From contig CAWDIB010000006.1 of the NCBI GenBank assembly GCA_963802275.1, positions 1 to 64,000 on the forward strand: 64,000 nucleotides of DNA, read 5' to 3'. Positions 42,420 to 51,123 of the stretch are shown here, piece by piece. The notes under the pieces are model-generated. The model searched no databases, was not told where the DNA came from, and saw only the letters and a list, made by a program, of their open reading frames with translations. The position numbers and the translations under genes were made by a program. This DNA comes from CAZMZW01 sp963802275 (GTDB lineage Bacteria > Chloroflexota > Anaerolineae > Anaerolineales > Anaerolineaceae). The first letter of the stretch is position 1, and each line of letters starts with the position of its first letter.

Positions 42420-44009
42420 TCACCGCACCTTTGCGGGGCGGGCCAGATTACTCGAACTTTTGTAACTTTTCAAGCCATGTTGAAAATGGTAACGCAACGC
42501 TGGTATGAAAAGGGCAATCAATACAACCCACGCGATCCAGGACCACTTGGAGGAGGTTTTCAGCATGGCAAAGGGTAGCGAGCCCAACCATAAAGCGACC
42601 TGATCGGAAAAAAAGATGGGCAGCCAGGCGATTTTTCCGATGATACTGCCGATGGGCAGAAAAACCAAACCTGTGATCAATGCAATGCCTCCCAGTCCCA
42701 TCACGAGTGGTTGGACGGGCAGAATGAGAAGATTGGCCGGCAGAGTCACCAATGATAAGAAATCAAAATGGCTTAGCAATACCGGAAGCACGGCAATCTG
42801 GGCTGCCAGTGTAACCAGTAGATACTCGTTGACCCAGTTGAACCATTTGGCAGGTTCGTCACGCGAAGACTCTTTGATAAACACCTTGTTTGTAATTTCT
42901 TTCATGGGGTCGCTGAACACCATGATGCCCAGGGTTGCCAGGAAAGACAGTTGAAAACTGATGTCTTGCAGCAGGTTGGGCGAAAAGAACAACATGAGTG
43001 CCGCGGTAAAAGCCAGTACATTTAAGTGGATGGACCTTCGGCCTAGCAGGTAGGCTGGCAGGGCGATAATGCCCATGATGGCTGCCCTCACCACCGGCGG
43101 TTCTGCCCCCACCAGCAGTGTGTAAATAATGATTGTTGCCGTTGCTGCCAATGCATCCCATCCATTTGGAAGCAGACGCCTGAAAAAACGGGTAATGATG
43201 GCAGACAAGATGGCGATATTGAATCCGGAGATGATCAGGACATGTGCCGTACCGCTGGCCACGTACGCTTGGTAAAGATATTCTGGTATGTCATTTTCCA
43301 TTCCCAGCAGGATGCCTGCCAGTACTGCTGCTTCCGGCATGGGTATCATCTGTCGCAGGGTTTGATAAGCAGTTTCACGCAAATCATACAGAACCGAGAA
43401 AAAGGGATTGCCGGCATTTTGGCTCACCACCCTCACCCTGGGAAAAGCCATCAAGCTGTAAATGCCCTGGCGGGCAAGGTAATCCCTGTAGGAAAAGTCG
43501 CCATCCTCATCAGGAGTGGTGAGTTTTCCTTGAACCTGCAACAGGTTACCATAGCTCACCTGGCTGCTCTTGGAAAGCCATATGAGCACCATTTCGCTAA
43601 CCGGTTTGACCTCTGTGCCATCTTCTAATAAAAGTTGCCGGACTTCAAGCCGTACCTGCGTCATCCGCTCGCTTTTTGTTGGCGGTGCTGCCACGATGCC
43701 GGTTAAAGTCACGGATCCATTGAGCTTGTTCCACTCTATCTGCTCTCTTAATTGAATACCTTGTGCTGTTTGTTGTCTAATGAAACCGAAGCAGAAAGCA
43801 ATTAAAAGAATCCCCCAGGGCAGCGGCGAGACCCGTGGACGCTCGTTGAAGATTCGCCATTCATTGCCAGGACCATTTTCAGTAAAGATCAGCAATAATC
43901 CAAGCAGGATGAGTGCGAGGATTGTAATAGCTGTCAGCGCAGTGAAATGGGCGCAAATGAGTCCGAGCAGGAAGAAGAGAGATAACCAGAGCAACGGAAG
44001 GGCATTCAA
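42420..44009 (-). CDS. comEC: ComEC/Rec2-type membrane protein without the MBL domain
   Basis: 529 residues. N-terminal hydrophobic part and DUF4131-like domain with TGIVAAPPTKSERMTQVRLE, followed by the Competence domain: AVLAGILLGMENDIPEYLYQ, ASGTAHVLIISGFNIAILSA and GAEPPVVRAAIMGIIALPAY. It forms the DNA-uptake channel in competent bacteria. The usual C-terminal metallo-beta-lactamase domain is absent: the protein ends at ...SNLARPAKVR soon after the last membrane segment. Other parts of a DNA-uptake system are not in the window. Confidence 0.88.
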   Translation of the reverse strand: MNALPLLWLSLFFLLGLICAHFTALTAITILALILLGLLLIFTENGPGNEWRIFNERPRVSPLPWGILLIAFCFGFIRQQTAQGIQLREQIEWNKLNGSVTLTGIVAAPPTKSERMTQVRLEVRQLLLEDGTEVKPVSEMVLIWLSKSSQVSYGNLLQVQGKLTTPDEDGDFSYRDYLARQGIYSLMAFPRVRVVSQNAGNPFFSVLYDLRETAYQTLRQMIPMPEAAVLAGILLGMENDIPEYLYQAYVASGTAHVLIISGFNIAILSAIITRFFRRLLPNGWDALAATATIIIYTLLVGAEPPVVRAAIMGIIALPAYLLGRRSIHLNVLAFTAALMLFFSPNLLQDISFQLSFLATLGIMVFSDPMKEITNKVFIKESSRDEPAKWFNWVNEYLLVTLAAQIAVLPVLLSHFDFLSLVTLPANLLILPVQPLVMGLGGIALITGLVFLPIGSIIGKIAWLPIFFSDQVALWLGSLPFAMLKTSSKWSWIAWVVLIALFIPALRYHFQHGLKSYKSSSNLARPAKVR

Positions 44010-44040
44010 CCTGGTCTACTCATGTAAAAAAGATGTCATC

Positions 44041-44706
44041 TCAGCCCTTGGAGGAAATCAGCTCCTTCAGGCGTGGGTGATCATGGTAATACCCCCGGTA
44101 CTTCTCCGGCATCAATGCGGCAATGCGGCACATGATTTCATCTGTGTATTCCTGGTACTTCCTCTCCCGTTCCTCAGGGCTGACAGGATTCAGAGTGAAT
44201 GCCGGTCCAAAACGGATGCTTAACTTTGGTCTCTGCAGGGTGAAAATGCGCCGGAAAGCCTTCTCAGTGTTGGTAATGGCAACCGGCACGATCGGTACGC
44301 CGGCTTTGAGCGCCAGCAATACCACGCCCGGCTTGGCTTTTAATAACTGGGCGGTCTGGCTGCGCGTCCCTTCCGGTGAAATGCCCAGTGCCTTGCCTTC
44401 CTTGAGCGCCTTGGAAGCAGCTTGCATGGCGCTGAAGTCCGCAATATCACGATTGATCCAGATGCCCTCGGCCGTGTCGCAGAACCAGCGGATGAACCAG
44501 TGATGCTGGTATTTGGTGGTCACCAGGGCGGTCAGGTCTTCGCGCACCGGGTTGATGAATAATAGCGGGATGTCCATGTAATGCATGTGGTTGGTGGCGA
44601 AGATGAGTGCCCCATTGACCGGGATGTTTTCCAACCCACTGAATTGTGTGCGAGTTAATAACTTGATTAATAATTTGACAATGGTACTAAGTGTTGATCG
44701 TTTCAT
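44041..44706 (-). CDS. plsC: 1-acyl-sn-glycerol-3-phosphate acyltransferase
   Basis: 221 residues. HX4D block ATNHMHYMDIPLLF (about 33-46) and EGTRSQTAQLLKAKPGVVLL (the EGTR block, about 121-140), then VPIVPVAITNTE. It adds the second acyl chain in phosphatidic acid synthesis. N-terminal amphipathic or membrane segment (LSTIVKLLIKLL). It sits between prsW and comEC, with 31-45 bases between genes. Confidence 0.92.
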   Translation of the reverse strand: MKRSTLSTIVKLLIKLLTRTQFSGLENIPVNGALIFATNHMHYMDIPLLFINPVREDLTALVTTKYQHHWFIRWFCDTAEGIWINRDIADFSAMQAASKALKEGKALGISPEGTRSQTAQLLKAKPGVVLLALKAGVPIVPVAITNTEKAFRRIFTLQRPKLSIRFGPAFTLNPVSPEERERKYQEYTDEIMCRIAALMPEKYRGYYHDHPRLKELISSKG

Positions 44707-44751
44707 GGGGATTGCCGACTGTTGTTTTTGTCTATTGTATCAAAAGCAGTT

Positions 44752-45987
44752 TTATGATGCTGAAACGGTTGTGCTTCTTTCAATATCCTTGCGCAGGAAA
44801 TGGTTCATCAGCATCAGCATTCCTGCCAGGAAAATCAGGATGGTGATGAATGCGTAGGCGCTGAATCCGGAAATGACTTTCAAGAGGGGAGATTGATCCC
44901 CAAGACCGTTGAGCAGCGGTATCAGCGCCACGGATACGACCAGTGAATTCCATAACCCATGCAAACCGGTTGCCGCCAGGATGGCCAGGACGGCCCTTCC
45001 GCGCTTTTTTTGTATCCAGGTGCTCGCCAGCCCCCATCCTGCCAGGGCACTGGTGGTTATATGCAATAAGCTGGTCGTGATGCGCAGTACCACTGTTTGG
45101 TTCCATTCAGATCCACCCCCCATTTGCGCGATCATGCCTGCGCTTTCTATGAAGGCAAAACCGGCGCCGCAGATCAGCCCGGCGCTGAAACCTTCCGCCG
45201 GGGTGGACATGCGCTTACGCAAAGGCCATAAAGCCAGGGGTTTAAGCAGTTCTTCAATCAGGGGCACTACAAATCCAAGCATCAAGAAAACCGCCATGAT
45301 GACCAATGGGCTGCCCAGCTGGTCTTTAAACAATGGACCTAAAAATTCTGTGTCAATTTCGGATTGGCTGAATTGAATGAAAAACTGGATTGATTTTGCC
45401 ATCCATCCGGAATCTGCACCCAGCCAGGCAAAAACCCCGATGACTGCAAGGATGGCGATGAAAGTTTCCACCAGGATGATGATGACCGGGGTTAACCCGA
45501 CGCTGGCGCTGATCAAGCCCCAGCTGCGCTGCGGACTGCCGCTGGGCAAATTGCGACGCCCAAATTCAACCAGCCACCAAATGGGGATGAGCAAGGCCAG
45601 CACATTGAAGATTGGCAGCAGGCTGGCCGCCAAACTGGTCTGGGTGAGCAATTGTCCTCCCACCAGCCAGACTGGCAGGCTGATGAGCGCCAGGCTGGCC
45701 AGGCGGAATGGATTGGCGCGGGATGGGGATGCTGGCGGTTTGTTCTTCAGTGAACGCCAGGAAAAGACGATCGAGGGTATGTTTAATAGACCAACCGCTG
45801 TCAGTAAACCTGCCAGCATGAGCAGGCTTTGTGTTTCCATTCCCGGATTGTTGCCAAACAAATAGGGGTTGTTGGCCAGAAGGATCAACCCGCCTGCCAG
45901 TAAAAAACAAACCAGGCAGCTGAGTACCCCCACACCCAGCTGCCCGATGGAAAACCAATCAATCCTGGCGGAGGATGTCTGCATCAT
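44752..45987 (-). CDS. prsW: PrsW-family intramembrane metalloprotease
   Basis: 411 residues with about ten membrane segments. LGFVVPLIEELLKPLALWPL (about 241-260) has the EExxK motif; GFAFIESAGMIAQMGG, HITTSALAGWGLAS and ATGLHGLWNSLVV provide the other conserved acidic and histidine residues of the PrsW/CPBP-like fold. PrsW cleaves anti-sigma factors in Bacillus; here no anti-sigma gene is adjacent. Its start overlaps the preceding lipoprotein stop by 4 bases (ATGA). Confidence 0.87.
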   Translation of the reverse strand: MMQTSSARIDWFSIGQLGVGVLSCLVCFLLAGGLILLANNPYLFGNNPGMETQSLLMLAGLLTAVGLLNIPSIVFSWRSLKNKPPASPSRANPFRLASLALISLPVWLVGGQLLTQTSLAASLLPIFNVLALLIPIWWLVEFGRRNLPSGSPQRSWGLISASVGLTPVIIILVETFIAILAVIGVFAWLGADSGWMAKSIQFFIQFSQSEIDTEFLGPLFKDQLGSPLVIMAVFLMLGFVVPLIEELLKPLALWPLRKRMSTPAEGFSAGLICGAGFAFIESAGMIAQMGGGSEWNQTVVLRITTSLLHITTSALAGWGLASTWIQKKRGRAVLAILAATGLHGLWNSLVVSVALIPLLNGLGDQSPLLKVISGFSAYAFITILIFLAGMLMLMNHFLRKDIERSTTVSAS

Positions 45988-47258
45988 TCAAGGCTGATGG
46001 TAATGCTCACAATCTTATCCGCCTTGTCCAGGGGCATGGTTTCATCATAGGAAACCAGGGACTTGACCACGTCCATTCCCTGGGTGACGATCCCAAAGAT
46101 GGTATAACGCCCATTGATGGCGGATAAACCGATTTTGTTGATGAAGAACTGGCTGCCATTGGTTCCTGGTCCAAAGTTGGGCAGGGCCAGCATGCCTTCT
46201 TTATCGAAGGTGAATTTTGTCCGGTTTTCATCTAGGAAGGCATAACCCGCATTGCCATAACTCGTATTGCTTTTATCACCGGATAAAACAACCTGGTCGG
46301 TGGTGAAAATGGCGTTGTCATTGAACCAACCCTTTTTGGCCAGGCTGACGAAACTGTTGACACTGACCGGTGCTTCCTTCTCCAGTAAATCAACCAGGAT
46401 GTCTCCCTTGGTGGTGGTGATCTTGGCGGTGTAATCCTTGTTCTGGTCGATTTCCATCGCCGGGCACTCTAACGAGTTGGTTTTATTAAATTTGATTAAG
46501 TCAATGATAAAAGAGATTGACTTGACCGACATTTCCTGAGCTCGGAAGAGATAATTGTCAATCAAAAGTGTGGGAGTGCCGAAACCGCCAACTTCCGGCA
46601 TGGTGATGGACAGCTGTTCAAAAAGGGTATCGCTGGCTGCCTTGTCATCATTCACTTTCTTGATAATTGCAGCATCTTTCAGGTCATTGGCAAATTTTGT
46701 TGCATCCAATCCCAGCGAGGCGGATTTACTGTTCAGCCAGGCAGTGAGATCGGCTGAGGATTTTCCGCTCCATTCTGCCTGATTGGTGAATAGGAGATTG
46801 GTCATCTCGAAGAATTTACCCTGTTTACCAGCGGCTTCAGCGGCTATGGCGGCTGGTACGGCATTGGGATGGATGGATGTCAGTGGCCAGTGCCTGTAGA
46901 CCAGCCGCACCTCATTGGGATATTCCTTGACCACTCCATGGAAAATGGAATCAAAATTTGCACAATAGGGACATTGAAGATCATCGTAAAGAACCATAGT
47001 GATGGGCGCATTGACCGATCCGTCAATCCACTCGTCCGCTTTCACCTCTGGAATCTTCACTTTCAAGGAGTAAAGCATGAAATCCAAAATGTTCAGAGGT
47101 TTGCAGGACGTTTTTTCATCCGTGTATGGCGCCACGGTGGGCGTTGGCAGGACGGCAGTAGTGGGTGAGACGGCTGTAGTGGACTGGGTCTGGGTCGATC
47201 CACAAGCACTCAGCAGCAGGGCAAGCACGAACAGGACTGGGAGGAGGGCTTTTCGCAT
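45984..47258 (-). CDS. Lipoprotein fusing a DsbA-like thioredoxin domain to a cyclophilin domain
   Basis: 424 residues. Signal peptide with lipobox LLLSAC (Cys19), a Ser/Thr linker, then a DsbA/thioredoxin fold: ITMVLYDDLQCPYCANFDSI with CPYC (about 95-98). From about residue 270 (YTAKITTTKGDILVDLLEKE) follows a cyclophilin-type PPIase with PNFGPGTNGSQFFINKIG. The FHRVI arginine motif is replaced by AIFTTDQVVL, so isomerase activity may be weak or lost. It probably assists disulfide formation and folding outside the membrane. Overlaps prsW by 4 bases and follows tmk by 18. Confidence 0.88.
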   Translation of the reverse strand: MRKALLPVLFVLALLLSACGSTQTQSTTAVSPTTAVLPTPTVAPYTDEKTSCKPLNILDFMLYSLKVKIPEVKADEWIDGSVNAPITMVLYDDLQCPYCANFDSIFHGVVKEYPNEVRLVYRHWPLTSIHPNAVPAAIAAEAAGKQGKFFEMTNLLFTNQAEWSGKSSADLTAWLNSKSASLGLDATKFANDLKDAAIIKKVNDDKAASDTLFEQLSITMPEVGGFGTPTLLIDNYLFRAQEMSVKSISFIIDLIKFNKTNSLECPAMEIDQNKDYTAKITTTKGDILVDLLEKEAPVSVNSFVSLAKKGWFNDNAIFTTDQVVLSGDKSNTSYGNAGYAFLDENRTKFTFDKEGMLALPNFGPGTNGSQFFINKIGLSAINGRYTIFGIVTQGMDVVKSLVSYDETMPLDKADKIVSITISLE

Positions 47259-47276
47259 TTTTGGTTCCTTATTGGT

Positions 47277-47906
47277 TTAATTATGACTAATTTGGTGCAA
47301 ATAATCAACTATTATTTTTTTTATGGACGATTGTACCACTTCGGGCGGCTGGCTGGCATCCACCACGCGCCACCGCTCCGGCTCGGCTTTTGCCATTTCC
47401 AGGTAACCTCTTCTCACCCGTTGGTGAAGTTCCAGCTGGTAGGCATCCATCCGGTTCCATTCCCCGCCGCTTTTCTGCCGCCGGCGCAGGCCTGCCTCGG
47501 CTTCGATATCCAGTAGGAGGGTCAGGTCGGGTTTCAAACCCCCGGTGGCAAATTTCAGCACCTGGCGGATCATCTCCAGGTCGTTCTGGTGTCCGTATCC
47601 CTGGTAAGCCATGGTGGAATCCGCGTAGCGATCCAGGATGACAATCTCATTTTTTAAAAGGTGTGGCCGGACAACCTCTTCGATCAACTGTGCCCTGGCT
47701 GCACAAAAAAGAAGAGTCTCGGTTCGCGGGTGCATGGAGGTGTTTTGCAAATTCATCAGGATGGTGCGCACCTGGTCCCCGATGGCAGTTCCGCCGGGTT
47801 CACGCGCGGCAAATACCTGGTATCCTTTGCCGCGTAAAAAATCCACCAGTAGGGGGATCTGCAAGGTTTTACCGCTGCCATCAGGGCCTTCAATGGTGAT
47901 TAGCAT
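47277..47906 (-). CDS. tmk: Thymidylate kinase
   Basis: 209 residues. P-loop ITIEGPDGSGKTLQIPLL (about 3-20), AAREPGGTAIGDQVR (about 34-48), and LDRYADSTMAYQGYG (DRY-type catalytic region, about 96-110). It phosphorylates dTMP to dTDP. It is 7 bases downstream of the R3H ATPase gene and probably in the same operon. Confidence 0.95.
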   Translation of the reverse strand: MLITIEGPDGSGKTLQIPLLVDFLRGKGYQVFAAREPGGTAIGDQVRTILMNLQNTSMHPRTETLLFCAARAQLIEEVVRPHLLKNEIVILDRYADSTMAYQGYGHQNDLEMIRQVLKFATGGLKPDLTLLLDIEAEAGLRRRQKSGGEWNRMDAYQLELHQRVRRGYLEMAKAEPERWRVVDASQPPEVVQSSIKKIIVDYLHQISHN

Positions 47907-47913
47907 AATTTCA

Positions 47914-49551
47914 TTACTCGCGGAAGACTCTTACATGCCGGCTGGGTTCTTTGCCGTAGGAATGTGAAACCAGGTCAGACTGGCGCACCAATTCATGCTG
48001 CATGCGCCTTACAGACGGGGCGGCTGGCGGCAGGTCAACCCAGCGCTGTCCGTTGCGCACCGCTTCGATGGCTGCCTGGGTTTGGCTTTGGATACCTTCC
48101 AGGTTAAGGCTGCGCATGGCCTGCTCGCTGAAACTGTGCAGGTTGAAGATTTCCACCAGCACCTGTTCAATTTGCACAATCGAATTGGAGCGAAGTACAT
48201 AAATTGGAATGCCGCGCTCTTCGGCATCCAGGATGGTTTGCTGGCGGCGGCGGTAGTAGGATTTAAGGGTGATCATGGCTGCTGCGCCCTCGGGAGTCCG
48301 CAGGATGACCACCGGCACCCCCAGGTGTTTGGCTGCCAGTTGCAACCGGTTGCGTGCAACCCCATACGGGTAAATGGCCATGCTGGCTAATGGTCCGCGC
48401 GAGGCTGTTTCTTCCATGGCAGCGGAATTTTCGGTAACCTCCGCTGAATATCGGGTTGTTGCAGCACCAGCTTGCTCTGGTTTTTCATAGCCATTGCCGT
48501 TGGAGCGCCGCAACCCCTGTCCCTGTCCGGCATATCTTACTTTGGGGGACTGGGCAGGTCGTTGAATATGGATTTCACCTTTCTCGTCCCTAGAACGTAT
48601 CTCCGGTTGCTGGGGTATCCCGCGCACCAGCGCATCTACCGCGGCTGCCACATCCGGGTGGACCACCAGCAGATCTCGTTCCTGCAGTTCGATCAGCACA
48701 TCAAATGTTGGCGGGGAGCGCCTTTCCAAAACAGTCTTTTGTGTCCCGCGCCGGCGGGCTTCTTCGTCTGAAAGGGTCACCGACTCTATCCCGCCGATCA
48801 GGTCAGACAGGGTTGGGTTGAGCAAAAGATTTTCCAATGTGCGTCCATGGGCGGTGGCCACCAGTTGCACGCCGCGCTCGGCGATGGTGCGGGCGGCTGC
48901 TGCCTCCAATTCGCGTCCGATTTCATCAATGACGATCACTTCCGGATTATGGTTCTCCACCGCTTCGATCATCACTTCGTGCTGCAGGGAAGGCGTGGCC
49001 ACCTGCATGCGCCGTGCCCTGCCAACTGCAGGGTGGGGTACATCCCCGTCACCGCCGATTTCATTGGAGGTATCCACGATCACCACCCGCATTTTTTCTG
49101 CCAGGATGCGGGCTGCTTCGCGCAGCATGGTTGTCTTGCCGATGCCTGGTTTGCCGAGCAGCAATATGCTTTTACCGGATTCCACCAGGTCCTGGATGAT
49201 GTCAATGGTGCCATAGACCGCCCTGCCCACCCGGCAGGTCAAACCGACCACCCCACCATGTTTATTGCGTATAGCCGATATCCGGTGCAAGGTTCGCTCG
49301 ATCCCTGCACGGTTGTCGGCATCAAATTCGCCAATGCGGGATAATACATCATCAATTTCGGCCCGCTCCACTTCCTTCTCGCTCAGCGGTACCTCGCGGT
49401 CAATGAAGCGTGCCAATGGGACCCGGCCGAGATCAAGGATGATTTCCAGCAAGTTGTCGCTGTTGTTTGCATTGATGACTGCCTCGGCATACTTTTTTGG
49501 AAGCACTGCCAGCAGAACCGGCAGGTCATCAGTAATTTTCCTTTGAACCAT
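47914..49551 (-). CDS. AAA ATPase with R3H domain (SpoIIIAA/Ycf45-like)
   Basis: 545 residues. Walker A LLLGKPGIGKTTMLREAARI (about 135-154), Walker B VIVIDEIGRELEAAAARTIA, and an RNA/DNA-binding R3H-like C-terminus (EQAMRSLNLEGIQSQTQAAI, ending DLVSHSYGKEPSRHVRVF). This family is PilT/SpoIIIAA-like and present in many Chloroflexota, cyanobacteria and plastids; the function is unknown. A low-complexity Gln/Arg region (about 320-380) links the two halves. It may act on single-stranded nucleic acid. Confidence 0.86.
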   Translation of the reverse strand: MVQRKITDDLPVLLAVLPKKYAEAVINANNSDNLLEIILDLGRVPLARFIDREVPLSEKEVERAEIDDVLSRIGEFDADNRAGIERTLHRISAIRNKHGGVVGLTCRVGRAVYGTIDIIQDLVESGKSILLLGKPGIGKTTMLREAARILAEKMRVVIVDTSNEIGGDGDVPHPAVGRARRMQVATPSLQHEVMIEAVENHNPEVIVIDEIGRELEAAAARTIAERGVQLVATAHGRTLENLLLNPTLSDLIGGIESVTLSDEEARRRGTQKTVLERRSPPTFDVLIELQERDLLVVHPDVAAAVDALVRGIPQQPEIRSRDEKGEIHIQRPAQSPKVRYAGQGQGLRRSNGNGYEKPEQAGAATTRYSAEVTENSAAMEETASRGPLASMAIYPYGVARNRLQLAAKHLGVPVVILRTPEGAAAMITLKSYYRRRQQTILDAEERGIPIYVLRSNSIVQIEQVLVEIFNLHSFSEQAMRSLNLEGIQSQTQAAIEAVRNGQRWVDLPPAAPSVRRMQHELVRQSDLVSHSYGKEPSRHVRVFRE

Positions 49552-49597
49552 AATGACTAATTATCCTACAATCTGATGTACTGATGTAAAGAAATGA

Positions 49598-50506
49598 TTA
49601 ATTTTTTTCCCGTGTAATTGATGGCGCGATGGGGGTGGAGGGTTTGCGCACCCTATCCTTGACCAGAATGCTTTCTTCAACCTCCCGTACCGCCTTTTGA
49701 TGAATGACAAAATACCTGACCATCATGGTTTGTTTTAGAACGGTCACGGCTTTCAAGGCAGTCTGTTCTCTTTCGAGATAATTTTGAAAAGATGGGATGA
49801 CTAAAAAGACATTGGGTGTATGGATTTTGCTAACCAAAGACGACAATGCCTGGCCGTAAGAGGGGCAATCCGCCAGGAGCAGGGGATAAAGGAAAGTGGA
49901 ATCTCCATGCCGCTGGACACTCACCATACCATTTAATTCTGAATTCAAATAAAGTAGATAATCGGGGTAACGTTGTGGTTTCAGTTGCCAGACCGGTTGG
50001 ACAATTTTGGGCAAACAGGCTTTCAGGAAGGTTTGGATGGCAGTTAGATCCTGTGTGCTGGATGTTTGCCAGAAGTGATCCGCTGAAGGTTTGGCAATTC
50101 TATCCGCATCAACTTTCCAGAATTTTTGGCTATACAATGGGCGGTAATAGCACTGGCACAGCGCATAATGGAGCGGGCTGCTTTCCTGTACGGCCGCTGT
50201 CATAAAGTGGGCACCCAATGCACCTGCCCGCTCGCCCAAGCCCTCTATCAATGCACATACATCTTGAATGATATTATTTTCTGTCGGGAAAGTGAAGATC
50301 AACCGGGCAGCTTCCCCTTCAATTTCAATTTGACCGATGGTATGCGGTAGAGCTTGTTCGCTTTCAAGGATAGCCGTAGAGGAAGAATGCCTGGGATAAA
50401 TCATTTCCAGGGTGGCATTCAGCATGGCCGATTGAATACCCCGCGCGAGGATGTATTCTCCGTCCGCAAGCAGGATCTGACCTCGGTTTTGGAACAACTC
50501 AGGCAA
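49598..50506 (-). CDS. Conserved protein of unknown function (possible GNAT-like fold)
   Basis: 302 residues, soluble. I recognise no clear motif. The alternation of strands and helices (TIGQIEIEGEAARLIFTF, GERAGALGAHFMTAAVQESS, YPDYLLYLNSELNGMVSVQR) is compatible with an acyltransferase-like double domain, but the pyrophosphate-binding loop is not visible. It lies 20 bases after pdxT and 46 before the R3H ATPase. Confidence 0.6.
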   Translation of the reverse strand: MPELFQNRGQILLADGEYILARGIQSAMLNATLEMIYPRHSSSTAILESEQALPHTIGQIEIEGEAARLIFTFPTENNIIQDVCALIEGLGERAGALGAHFMTAAVQESSPLHYALCQCYYRPLYSQKFWKVDADRIAKPSADHFWQTSSTQDLTAIQTFLKACLPKIVQPVWQLKPQRYPDYLLYLNSELNGMVSVQRHGDSTFLYPLLLADCPSYGQALSSLVSKIHTPNVFLVIPSFQNYLEREQTALKAVTVLKQTMMVRYFVIHQKAVREVEESILVKDRVRKPSTPIAPSITREKN

Positions 50507-50526
50507 ATCCTGCCAGGAAAAAGGTC

Positions 50527-51123
50527 TTAAGCTTGCCGTACCAGCTCCAGGAAATAACGGTGAAACCGGTCATCCGTAGTTAATTCGGGATGAAAGGATG
50601 TTGCCAGCCATTTTCCCTGCCGTGCCGCCACTTTTCGTCCATCCGGCAGGCAGGCCAGCACTTCCACGCCATGCCCAACAGATTCGATCAGTGGGGCGCG
50701 GATGAAAATGGCGTGAAAGGGGGGATTTTCCGCTTGAAATGCTTGCAGGCATTCCACCGTCAGGTCAATTTCAAAACTGTCCACCTGCCGGCCGAAGGCA
50801 TTGCGTTCCACCTGGATATCCATCAAACCCAGCAGTGGTTGGCTCCGCCGGGCGTCCTTGGAAAGAAAAATACTCCCCGCGCAGGTGCCCCAAACGGCAT
50901 GCTCCTGGCCGAATTCCCACAACGGCTGTATCAATCCAAAATCCAGTGCCAGTTTGCCGATCGTGGTGGATTCGCCGCCCGGGATGACCAAACCATCCAG
51001 CCCCTGCAGATCAGCGGACAGGCGCACCTCCCGTGTTTCCACCCCCAAATGCTTCAGGATGGCTGCATGCTCAATAAAATCGCCCTGAAGTGCCAGCAGG
51101 CCGACCTTCACCGGATTTACCAC
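50527..51123 (-). CDS. pdxT: Pyridoxal 5'-phosphate synthase glutaminase subunit
   Basis: 198 residues. VKVGLLALQGDFIEHAAIL (about 5-23), LVIPGGESTTIGKLA (about 45-59), the nucleophile Cys in AVWGTCAGSIFLSK (about 76-89) and His-x-Glu in ATSFHPELTTD. It releases ammonia from glutamine for PdxS. The start overlaps the end of pdxS by 7 bases, typical of a coupled pdxST pair. Confidence 0.96.
   Translation of the reverse strand: MVNPVKVGLLALQGDFIEHAAILKHLGVETREVRLSADLQGLDGLVIPGGESTTIGKLALDFGLIQPLWEFGQEHAVWGTCAGSIFLSKDARRSQPLLGLMDIQVERNAFGRQVDSFEIDLTVECLQAFQAENPPFHAIFIRAPLIESVGHGVEVLACLPDGRKVAARQGKWLATSFHPELTTDDRFHRYFLELVRQA

Noticed and set aside
44752..49551. The tmk-lipoprotein-prsW run considered as a sporulation or anti-sigma system
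   Set aside because: No sigma or anti-sigma gene was found in the run, so the prsW substrate cannot be inferred.
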